Of a stretch of DNA of 9,420 nt, positions 1-6,790 are shown in pieces. The translations under genes were made by a program, and so were the position numbers. The DNA is from Akkermansia sp. (GTDB lineage Bacteria; Verrucomicrobiota; Verrucomicrobiia; Verrucomicrobiales; Akkermansiaceae). Under the pieces are notes generated by a model. The model did not search any database and was not told where the DNA came from. It saw only the letters and a list, made by a program, of their open reading frames with translations. The DNA lies in assembly GCA_020047775.1 (NCBI GenBank), contig JAIFNK010000169.1:1-9420 (forward strand), in the 5' to 3' direction. The stretch's first letter is position 1. Each line of letters begins with the position of its first letter.

Positions 1-366
1 CAGCCCGGCCGGCAGGCCAGAGGCCGCGTAACTGACGGGCGAATGGGTTGCCGTGATCTGATAGTTGAAGGGCGCGTTCATTACGCCGGCCGCTGCCAGA
101 CTACTCGTGATGACCGGTGGAGTGGGCAGTCGCGGGCCGATGGTAATGCCGAGGGTGGCATTGCCGGTGCCGAGGATGTTGGACGCCCCTAAATTCACGG
201 AAAAGGAACCCGTCGTCGCCGGAGTGCCCTGGATGAGTCCGCTGGTACTCAACACAAGGCCGGGTGGCAACGGGGAGGCGCTGAAGGTCTGCGGGTTGTC
301 AGAAGCAGTTATCTGATAGTTGAACGGCGAGCCCACATTCCCGGTGGCGGCCAGCGGGCTGTTGAT
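1..366 (-). repeat. Tandem putative Ig (He_PIG-like) domain repeats inside the S8 peptidase gene
   Basis: On the minus strand the peptidase tail repeats with an 85-residue (255-bp) period. The first unit begins at about 366 (INSPLAATGNVGSPFNYQIT) and the next at about 111 (ITSSLAAAGVMNAPFNYQIT). Both carry the family signature of a Pro-rich entry, PFNYQITA and then LPPGL/LPAGL, and the first continues with SGLIQGTPATTG. The second unit runs off the left edge, so more copies may follow. Such repeats are generally taken to be extracellular spacers or adhesion modules. Confidence 0.8.
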
Positions 367-2370
367 CGCCGGTGCCGAGGTGGGCGGGGCGGTGTTGGTT
401 CCGTAAAGAATCATGCTTGCTTCCGTGAGGGTTCCCGCGGTGCCGGCGACGAGGTCCGTGATACTCAAAGTCCAGTTTCCAGCGGCGTTTTCACCCCAAT
501 GGCGCACCGAGGAGAAGGTCCAGTCGAGGTCCAGGTTGGTGTCGCCGGCGTGACTGACGAACACCCGGCTCGGGGTGCCAGATGGGGATGTCAGGGTCAC
601 GCCCAGGTCGCCACGGCGGCCGTGGGTGGCGGCGATATGCAAAGTGACATGCTCCACCCTCATCAACACCGTGCCGGGCACGCTGAAAGTGCGCGTCACT
701 CCAGTTGGGGAATTGTCCGGGATCGGAACCGCAAGGCCAGTCTGTGCGATCTGGTGCGTCGATTGCGGGCCGAGGTTCGTCCAACCGGCTGCCAGATTCA
801 CTGCTGCTTGGGCGTTGATCAATCCGCCGCCGTATTGGTGATTCACGGCGTATCCAGCGCCATTGTTCATCCAATCGCTATTCGAGGGATCCACTTTGGT
901 GGCGCTGCGCAGCAGGATTTCCTTCACGTCCCGCCAGCCGAGATTGGGATTGCGCTCCAGCAGCAAGGCCACGACCCCAGCCGCCAGCGGCGTGGCGGAG
1001 GAAGTGCCGCCAAAGCTATAGGTGTAGCCGCCGTTCGTGGTGGTGGTCGTGATCCCGCGATGGCTACCCACGCTGTCGTTTGAAGGCGCACAAACCACCA
1101 CATTGGCCCCGGGCTCCGAGTAGTTGCTGCGGGATCCGGTGTCGTTCACGGCGGCGATGGCGATGGCGTGAATCGAGTTGGCATAGCCGTCGTAATTCGA
1201 ATTGTCCTGCACATCTCCGCCGTTGCCTGCGGCCCACAGCCAGATGGAACCCTTGCCGCCGCGCCCGGATGTCACACCATTGGCCAGTGCCTGCTTCACC
1301 AGCGGTCCGGCATCACGCAAATCCCGCCCGTCATCACTCGGTCCCCACGAGTTGCTATAGAGCTGGATGATGTTGTTCCTCCAGCTGAGAGCCTCGGCTT
1401 CGTCCGCGTCTGTGATGCTTCCGGCGATGAGTCGAAGGCCCACAAGCATGGCATTGGGCGCGGCTCCGGAGGTCCCCGCACCATTGTTTCCCTGGGCTCC
1501 GGCCACACCCGCACAGGCGGTGCCATGGGTGTCGGAGGCCGCATTGCCAGTCGGGTCGTCTGCTGTGGCATCGTTCCAATCGTGGTCGTTCGCGGTATCC
1601 ACATTTGGCGCAAGGTCCGGGTGCGCCACTTCAAGTCCGTCATCCACGATGCCGATGCGGATTCCCGATCCGGTGTAGGAGTCCCACACGGCAGTGACGT
1701 TCGCGTCGATGCCTGCCGTGCCGGGTGATTGGCCGGTATTGCGGAGATGCCACTGATAGCCGGCGTTCGCGGCGTTGTAACTGAAGAGGGGGTCGTTCGG
1801 GATCAACCGCTTGCTTTGCAGTCTGGCCAGCAGGGGCTCCACGGAATCGATCCCCCGCAGTGCCCGCAGGGTCTCGGCGGCGGTCAATGCGTCGCCCGGC
1901 CCTTTGACGGTAAAGATCACATGTCCCGGCGCATAGGCGGGTTTCTCAATCGCCAACGCCTCGATCCGGACTGCTGCCGCAGTGGCATCAAACCCGGCTT
2001 GAGCCTTCACCAATACCTTGCGAGTCAGCACCCGTCGGCAACTTTCGTCATGGGGGTGGCCTGCCTCATAAAGCACGATGTCCTGCTTCACCCCCGTGGC
2101 TGTTTCGCGATCACGCGCCTTCTTCCGCAGATCGCCCAGCTTGTGGTGGGCTGCCGCACCCGCCATCCGGACGGCGCGCTCCCGGCCATCGGGTGATTTC
2201 TCGGCGAGTTCATCCCATGCCAGCTCAAACCGGCGCTCTCTGCCTGAATCCTCAATTTTGAACATCGCGGACTCGTCTGCCTTGGGCACCGCCTGCCCCC
2301 GGGCCAGGCCGGAAGTCCCCATGATGACCCCTACTCCCAACGTCAGAAGAAGAAAAATTTGCCGCATCAT
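1..2370 (-). CDS. Secreted S8 (kexin/subtilisin-like) serine peptidase with P domain and Ig-like repeats, C-terminus cut by window edge
   Basis: This is an extracellular or cell-surface endopeptidase of the subtilase clan. The frame is open for 790 codons from ATG at 2370 to the left edge, with no stop, so the C-terminus lies outside. A signal peptide spans residues 1-27 (hydrophobic IFLLLTLGVGVIMG, likely cut near ARGQA). Residues 28 to about 190 look like a propeptide. The catalytic domain spans about 195-520: Asp243 in IVDDGLEVAHPDL, His282 in DTHGTACAG, oxyanion Asn383 in WAAGNGG and Ser457 in GGTSSATPLAAG, so the triad is complete. The DDG form resembles furin/kexin. A P (Homo B) domain covers about 545-658, and putative Ig repeats of about 85 residues follow from about 665. 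The start could also be the second ATG at 2367; GGA lies 5-7 nt upstream of 2370. It is divergent from the gene at 2736. The family call is firm; the substrate is unknown. Confidence 0.93.
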   Translation of the reverse strand, partial: MMRQIFLLLTLGVGVIMGTSGLARGQAVPKADESAMFKIEDSGRERRFELAWDELAEKSPDGRERAVRMAGAAAHHKLGDLRKKARDRETATGVKQDIVLYEAGHPHDESCRRVLTRKVLVKAQAGFDATAAAVRIEALAIEKPAYAPGHVIFTVKGPGDALTAAETLRALRGIDSVEPLLARLQSKRLIPNDPLFSYNAANAGYQWHLRNTGQSPGTAGIDANVTAVWDSYTGSGIRIGIVDDGLEVAHPDLAPNVDTANDHDWNDATADDPTGNAASDTHGTACAGVAGAQGNNGAGTSGAAPNAMLVGLRLIAGSITDADEAEALSWRNNIIQLYSNSWGPSDDGRDLRDAGPLVKQALANGVTSGRGGKGSIWLWAAGNGGDVQDNSNYDGYANSIHAIAIAAVNDTGSRSNYSEPGANVVVCAPSNDSVGSHRGITTTTTNGGYTYSFGGTSSATPLAAGVVALLLERNPNLGWRDVKEILLRSATKVDPSNSDWMNNGAGYAVNHQYGGGLINAQAAVNLAAGWTNLGPQSTHQIAQTGLAVPIPDNSPTGVTRTFSVPGTVLMRVEHVTLHIAATHGRRGDLGVTLTSPSGTPSRVFVSHAGDTNLDLDWTFSSVRHWGENAAGNWTLSITDLVAGTAGTLTEASMILYGTNTAPPTSAPAINSPLAATGNVGSPFNYQITASDNPQTFSASPLPPGLVLSTSGLIQGTPATTGSFSVNLGASNILGTGNATLGITIGPRLPTPPVITSSLAAAGVMNAPFNYQITATHSPVSYAASGLPAGL

Positions 2371-2428
2371 TGCTTCCGATGTACTCAGGAACAGCTCGAA
2401 CAATCAATCAAAAAAAGATCCAGCCTCC

Positions 2429-2448
2429 ACCTCCATGAAACCTCCATG
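2429..2448. repeat. 9-bp direct repeat with 11-bp period, possible regulator site
   Basis: ACCTCCATG occurs at 2429-2437 and again at 2440-2448, so the two copies start exactly 11 bp apart, about one helical turn. They lie 59-78 bp upstream of the minus-strand peptidase start. An 11-bp direct repeat is the usual spacing for OmpR/PhoB-type response regulator dimers, but the sequence is not a known box and the regulatory role is inference. On the minus strand the repeat reads CATGGAGGT, so it also contains a strong Shine-Dalgarno-like core. Confidence 0.4.
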
Positions 2449-2708
2449 CATGGGATTTTTGAGTGGGGATCTTGAATTTCCACTGCGAATCTCCTCTCGC
2501 AAATGCGCGCCAACCGCTGGACACCGGACAAGGGGCGAAACGCTTTCATGGCGGGAGTTTAATACTCCAAGGGTAACATTCGCCAATGGAAATATGTTTG
2601 GTCAGGCCGGGCGGTTGTTTCAGTAATCGATGTGAGATTTGACATATCCCAGTCAGCGATCCCGCCCGCCGGCCCTTGCAACAGCTCTCATTCCATCAAC
2701 CTGAATCA

Positions 2709-2717
2709 CCCCCCCCC
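2709..2717 (+). repeat. C9 homopolymer tract just upstream of the start codon
   Basis: Nine consecutive C residues end 18 nt before the ATG at 2736. The tract falls in the leader, around or just upstream of the ribosome binding region of the secreted repeat protein. Homopolymers of this length can slip during replication, so it might vary expression. No evidence of variation can be seen in a single sequence. Confidence 0.7.
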
Positions 2718-2735
2718 AAGCCCCAAAGATCCAAG

Positions 2736-4703
2736 ATGAAACCTCAATCCGCACTCCGCTCCTTCCTCGCAATCGCCGGCAGCTCGCTGCTCGCCGCCTC
2801 ATCCGCCTCCGGCACCACTGAAACCTATTATTGGGACAGTAACGACGGCACCGACGGCTTCGGCAGCACCGCCGGCATTTGGTCTGCGACAACCGTCGCC
2901 ACTACCACTTCCGGCTGGAGCACGGATTCGACCGGTAACACGGCGATCAACGGCAACAGCGTCACCACCGACGCGGAAGACACCGTATATTTTGGCACGG
3001 TTGCGAAAAACTACACAGGCAACATCACATTCAGCGGCCCGTTGAGTGTGAGATACATCTATACTTGTCCAACTCATGGATCTTACTCAGCCGCCGCAAG
3101 CCCTATCATCACCTTCGCGGACGAGGGTATCTTCGAAACCGCCAAAGACGGCACTACTGGCATGCCTGCCGTTACCATTAATGGCGCAGCCACCAGCCTG
3201 ACATGGAGAAGCACCAGGACCCTGCAGCTCTTCAACATCATAAGCAGCGTCCCGAACACCTCCAAATACATCCTGCAAACTTCTCCGGATAGCCAGTTGT
3301 CGTATCCAGGCAGGGTCGGCGTGAACGCGGCCGCACAACTCGGTCCTGTGGGAACCAAACTGGTTTTCGACGGTGGCACGCTGCGCATCACTAATCCAGC
3401 CTCCCCCCTCCCCGTCTTCCCATACACCAGCCTGTCCCAACTGGACGCGGAACACGCCGTCACGTTCACTTCCGGCAGCAACGCCGGGTTTGATTACAAT
3501 GTCCAGTTCGGCACCTTCACAGTGGATCTTCAGATGGACCTTGGCACGGGTAAGTTCTACGCGGAAGGAAGAACTAATTTTGACACCACCATCAAGCTGA
3601 CGCAGCCCAACACCATGGCCGGGACCTACATCACCTCCGGCACCCTCGAGATCAGCCAGTCCGACCATCTCGGCTCCATCACATCCCCATTAACCTTTGG
3701 CACGGGCAACTCTGCGCATTCTTCAGGTGGCATGCTGCGAATCACGGGCACCGCAATCACCAGCCTGGGTGCCCGCCCCATGTTCACCACGCCCACCAAG
3801 CCCGTGGGATTTGATATTGCCGACGCGGCGAACACTTTCACGGTGGACAAACTGCTCGATCAGACCACGGGAACGTTCACCAAGCGAGGCGCAGGCACGC
3901 TGGTTCTCACCCAGAACAACACGTTCACCGGCACCACCACGGTCAGCGCCGGAACACTCGTCATCAATGGCGACCAATCCTCCGCCACGGGTAACGTCAG
4001 CGTTTCTGCAAATGCCACTCTCGGCGGCAAGGGAACCATCGGTGGAAGCACGAGCATTGCCACGGGCGGCAAGCTGGCATTCGACATCAGCACTCCGGCT
4101 GGCAGCCATGACCCGCTTGAACTGGCCGCCGCCAAGACGCTGACCTTTGGTGGCAGCTCCACCCTCACCATCACCTCCACGGGTGGCACGCCCGCCGCCG
4201 AAACCTACACGCTTGTCACCGCTCCCGGCGGCATCATCGGCGCGATCCCATCCACCGTCATCCTGCCCTTAGACTGGACAGCCGGCGCCCCATATCTTGA
4301 CGGCACCAGTCTCAAGATCAACATCACCTCAGTCTCCGTCGGAGTATCCGGTTACACCTCATGGAAAAGCGCCAACGCCGGTGATCAGGATCCTCATCTC
4401 GACTTCGACAATGACGGAGTGGAAAACGGCGTGGAATATTTCATGAACGCCGCCGCAGGTTTCACCGCCAGCCCGGCGCTTGACGGCACCAACACCATCA
4501 CCTGGCCGAACGGTGGCAACATCCCGGCTTCCGCCTACGGCACCGGCGTCGGCAAGCAGTTCGTGATCCAGACGTCCTCCGATCTCACCACATGGACCGA
4601 TGTGTTGCCGACCACCAACACCTCTGGCCCGGGCGGTTCCCTCACCTACACCCTGACCGGTGCGTCGCCACAATTTGTCCGCCTCAAGGTGACGCCGGAG
4701 TAA
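2736..4703 (+). CDS. Secreted protein with autotransporter-associated beta-strand (PATR) repeats and C-terminal Ca-binding-like loop
   Basis: The 655-residue product is predicted to be exported and to form a beta-rich, probably beta-helical, surface or secreted protein. ATG at 2736 is chosen because a clean signal peptide follows at once (MKPQSALRSFLAIAGSSLLAA, cut near ASSASG). The frame also extends upstream to a TTG at 2676, but that would bury the signal. There is no clear Shine-Dalgarno sequence. The body is rich in Thr, Ser and Gly. A typical PATR unit lies at about 380-412 (KRGAGTLVLTQNNTFTG, then VSAGTLVING) and a weaker one at about 287-312 (LTQPNTMAG, then SGTLEISQSDHLGS). Residues 556-567 (DFDNDGVENGVE) match an EF-hand or thrombospondin-3-like loop, with acidic or amide side chains at positions 1, 3, 5, 9 and 12. 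The last 90 residues form a beta-rich domain ending KVTPE. There is no autotransporter barrel and no PEP-CTERM tail. The ligand is unknown. Confidence 0.85.
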   Translation: MKPQSALRSFLAIAGSSLLAASSASGTTETYYWDSNDGTDGFGSTAGIWSATTVATTTSGWSTDSTGNTAINGNSVTTDAEDTVYFGTVAKNYTGNITFSGPLSVRYIYTCPTHGSYSAAASPIITFADEGIFETAKDGTTGMPAVTINGAATSLTWRSTRTLQLFNIISSVPNTSKYILQTSPDSQLSYPGRVGVNAAAQLGPVGTKLVFDGGTLRITNPASPLPVFPYTSLSQLDAEHAVTFTSGSNAGFDYNVQFGTFTVDLQMDLGTGKFYAEGRTNFDTTIKLTQPNTMAGTYITSGTLEISQSDHLGSITSPLTFGTGNSAHSSGGMLRITGTAITSLGARPMFTTPTKPVGFDIADAANTFTVDKLLDQTTGTFTKRGAGTLVLTQNNTFTGTTTVSAGTLVINGDQSSATGNVSVSANATLGGKGTIGGSTSIATGGKLAFDISTPAGSHDPLELAAAKTLTFGGSSTLTITSTGGTPAAETYTLVTAPGGIIGAIPSTVILPLDWTAGAPYLDGTSLKINITSVSVGVSGYTSWKSANAGDQDPHLDFDNDGVENGVEYFMNAAAGFTASPALDGTNTITWPNGGNIPASAYGTGVGKQFVIQTSSDLTTWTDVLPTTNTSGPGGSLTYTLTGASPQFVRLKVTPE

Positions 4704-4721
4704 TCCGCGCAGCCGATTGTT

Positions 4722-4758
4722 TCCGGACCTGATGGACGGCGCTTCCGTCGGGTCTGGA
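4722..4758 (+). terminator. Strong hairpin downstream of the repeat-protein gene, between convergent genes
   Basis: Arms of 15 nt at 4722-4736 and 4744-4758 pair fully around a 7-nt loop (4737-4743), starting 18 bp after the stop at 4703. Twelve pairs are Watson-Crick and three are G-T, which work as G-U wobbles only in plus-strand RNA; in the minus transcript they become A-C mismatches. The structure therefore seems kept for the plus transcript. No U-run follows directly (CCTTTTCC lies at 4771-4778), so it may be a non-canonical terminator or a 3'-end stabiliser. The remainder of the gap to 4935 shows a T6 run at about 4835-4840 and little else. Confidence 0.6.
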
Positions 4759-4935
4759 ACAAGCGGTGGACCTTTTCCGCTCCGGCTCCGAGTGCTGGTG
4801 ATCGCTCGTCCGATTGACCCCGGCAGCCCTCGTTTTTTCTGACACCCGGAATCCCCGCCCGCGTGATCATTCAAGATCCCAGGCAAAATGTATGCGCATT
4901 GATCACAGGAACTACCGACAAGAGCATGAGCGGAA

Positions 4936-6711
4936 TCAGGCAACGCAGGTTGACAGAGACGGGTGCAAGACGGAACGGATCACGGTTGCAAGTGCGGCGG
5001 CATCGGGCGCGGCGATGACGTGCAACATTTCATGCGGCGGCAGGCCACAGGCCTCGGTGGCGATCACCGGAACACCGCTGGCAAGCGCGAGCAGCGCCAG
5101 ACGGGGTTGGTGTTCGATCCACGCGGGGAGAACCAAGGCCGATGCTGAAGCGAGGTCACTCATCTTGCCGCGGCGGCAATTCAGCCCCACAAAGGGATCG
5201 GAGCATCCTTCATCGGCGGCTCCGAGGAAGCGCAGTTCCGCGTCGATGCCGGACTTCAGCGCGGCGGCCAGTTCGAATGCGCCTTTGCGGCCAAGCCTGG
5301 AAGCGGGGAAAAGCAACGATGGTTTTCCCGCAACGGCGAAGCGGGGCATCGGGGCTGGCATTTCCCATGGGATCAACCAGGCGCGCGGGCCGAAATGGGC
5401 CGCCAGCGCCAGGTGCGGCGTGATCAGCCGTCCCGCGGCGGCGAGCACCTCCCGCTCGGCCCGCAGCAAATCCTCATCGGCGCGGAAGTCGCCCAGCGTG
5501 GTGGATTGCGGATGGGCTGCCTTCGCCTGGTCGAGTCGACGCTGCAGCTCCGCCATCGGCCAGCGTTCTATCAAAACATCAAAACTGCGCCCGCCGAGCA
5601 CGCCGAGCCGCCAAAGGTGTGGCAGGAGGTTCTGGGAGACCACCACATGACGGCATTGAGGATCGAGCATCCTCGCGTAAGTCCGCGCGATCTCCGCCTC
5701 GCCACGGATCAGCACCTTTTGCCTGCGGGCTCCCTGGGCGGGCAACCGGCGCTGGTTCCACGAACGCCGCAGTGCGGCCAGCGTCGCGTGACGCACCGCA
5801 ATGCCAACCGGCGCGGACCACTGATAGTTCGGCTTGCGCCACTTGCCGCCGTCCATCGGCGTGAACCACCGGTCGCCGGGGCGCGAGTGTTCGGCGCACC
5901 AGCGGTCGAACTCGGGCCATCGCGAGTCTAGCAAAAACGCGGAATGCCCCAGCGCGGGGGCGTTTTCCTTTACTGCGGACGGGTGGCGGAAACAGCCGGT
6001 CATGCCGCAGGTCAGGCAATCACCGGACGGCAGCGCACGTGGCTTGGAAAACCCCAAGGGTACCGGTGTCTCCTGCTGCGGCGAACCCGACATCGCCCGG
6101 ATACGAACCACCAGTTCGGTCGCGGTGAGCTCGGTTTCGACGCGCCATGGCAGGCGGCTGCGGAAACGCAGATCGACATAGTTCCAGAAAACCGTGGCAT
6201 CCAGATCCTGCTCGGCCTGGGAACCCGGAACCACGCGCGAGTGGCCGTGGCGCTCGATGATTTCAAGCCCCGCGTCGAGCGCCGCCTGATAGAGCAGGCC
6301 GCTGAGTTGGCAAAGTCCGCCACCGATGGCAGGAACGATGCAGCCCTCGCGCAGTTCGCGACCGGAATGAAAACCTTTGTGCCGGGTGGTCCGTCCCAGT
6401 TGGCGCCAAAAACTCATCACCCCGCCCGGAGGGATTTCCAAACCGTAAAATGCCCGGGCGGCGATGCGCAGGTTCTCCACCTTGCCAGCCGTTAGAGGAA
6501 ACTCCTCCGGGCTCACTTCCCGCCACAAGGGCGCCCGTTTTTCGGCGACCACCGGGGCATCCATCAGCGCCCGTGCCTTGTCGTAGGCCGGGGGACGCCT
6601 GCCGAATTCCGCGAAGCCGCGCCGCAGTTGGAACAGGCGGGTTTTCAGATGAAACGCGAGAGCCTGCCAGCGGTTAGGTGAATCCCGCCCGGATGCGTGT
6701 GGGTCTGACAT
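4936..6711 (-). CDS. VanW-domain protein fused to a glycosyltransferase-like (GT-B) domain
   Basis: The product is 591 residues from ATG at 6711. The frame stays open up to 6924, but that extension overlaps the upstream gene and looks non-coding. The N-terminal half (about 70-200) is a VanW-like domain with the signature GGGLCQLSGLLYQA (GGGLCQ at 130-135, Cys134), HGHS at 155-158 and DLDATVFWNYVDLRF from 169. VanW occurs in some vancomycin-resistance clusters and in many unrelated bacteria; its biochemical role is not settled. A linker with C232-x2-C235-x4-C240 follows. The second half (about 330-591) resembles a GT-B glycosyltransferase: KVLIRGEAEIARTYARML, then KPSLLFPASRLGRKGAFELA (463-482), then LPAWIEHQP and ASGVPVIATEACG (to 556). 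In the usual GT4 EX7E motif the first Glu is present (E533) but the second is Leu541, so activity is uncertain. No signal peptide is seen. It is last in the minus-strand gene row, 79 bp after its neighbour, with no clear Shine-Dalgarno sequence. A cell-envelope glycan role is inferred. Confidence 0.82.
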   Translation of the reverse strand: MSDPHASGRDSPNRWQALAFHLKTRLFQLRRGFAEFGRRPPAYDKARALMDAPVVAEKRAPLWREVSPEEFPLTAGKVENLRIAARAFYGLEIPPGGVMSFWRQLGRTTRHKGFHSGRELREGCIVPAIGGGLCQLSGLLYQAALDAGLEIIERHGHSRVVPGSQAEQDLDATVFWNYVDLRFRSRLPWRVETELTATELVVRIRAMSGSPQQETPVPLGFSKPRALPSGDCLTCGMTGCFRHPSAVKENAPALGHSAFLLDSRWPEFDRWCAEHSRPGDRWFTPMDGGKWRKPNYQWSAPVGIAVRHATLAALRRSWNQRRLPAQGARRQKVLIRGEAEIARTYARMLDPQCRHVVVSQNLLPHLWRLGVLGGRSFDVLIERWPMAELQRRLDQAKAAHPQSTTLGDFRADEDLLRAEREVLAAAGRLITPHLALAAHFGPRAWLIPWEMPAPMPRFAVAGKPSLLFPASRLGRKGAFELAAALKSGIDAELRFLGAADEGCSDPFVGLNCRRGKMSDLASASALVLPAWIEHQPRLALLALASGVPVIATEACGLPPHEMLHVIAAPDAAALATVIRSVLHPSLSTCVA

Positions 6712-6790
6712 GATTCGATGCAGTCTAAGGTGCCATGCGTGGAATGGACATCCGGGAATTGTGAAAAACTGGTGAATGCTGTCTTGCGTC

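Larger units (their letters stand above)
2371..2735. other. Divergent intergenic region between the peptidase and the repeat protein
   Basis: This roughly 365-bp stretch separates the two divergent starts at 2370 (minus) and 2736 (plus) and must hold both promoters. It is more AT-rich than the flanking genes, for example 2401-2420, 2454-2482 and 2576-2600. Visible items are a 9-bp direct repeat (2429-2448), a run of seven A at 2410-2416, an inverted repeat GGAGT-N5-ACTCC at 2554-2568 and a C9 tract at 2709-2717. I could not find a convincing paired -35/-10 promoter for either gene. TTGACA at 2639-2644 has no matching -10 element. Confidence 0.6.

Noticed and set aside
499..1083. Long plus-strand ORFs (also 1168-1728 and 1729-2196) opposite the peptidase
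   Set aside because: They lie antisense to a peptidase frame with a full catalytic triad and show no recognisable domains. High GC makes such shadow frames common.
2554..2568. Inverted repeat GGAGT-TTAAT-ACTCC, and the 10-bp palindrome at 2444-2453
   Set aside because: Five-bp arms are expected several times by chance in a window of this size, and no promoter anchors them.
2404..2586. 60-codon minus-strand ORF in the divergent intergenic region
   Set aside because: No recognisable domain, weak start context and low-complexity composition. Only its last 10 codons have a good SD, which is reported as a finding.
2639..2644. TTGACA as a -35 box for the repeat protein
   Set aside because: The spacing of 16-18 bp leads into GC-rich sequence with no -10-like element.
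2676..2735. TTG start extending the repeat protein by 20 residues
   Set aside because: It would place a Pro-rich stretch before a clean signal peptide that starts at ATG 2736.
4863..4906. Inverted repeat GTGATCA/TGATCAC with ATGCGCAT between, after the VanW gene
   Set aside because: Seven-bp arms with a 30-nt spacer and no T-run on the minus strand make a weak terminator candidate.
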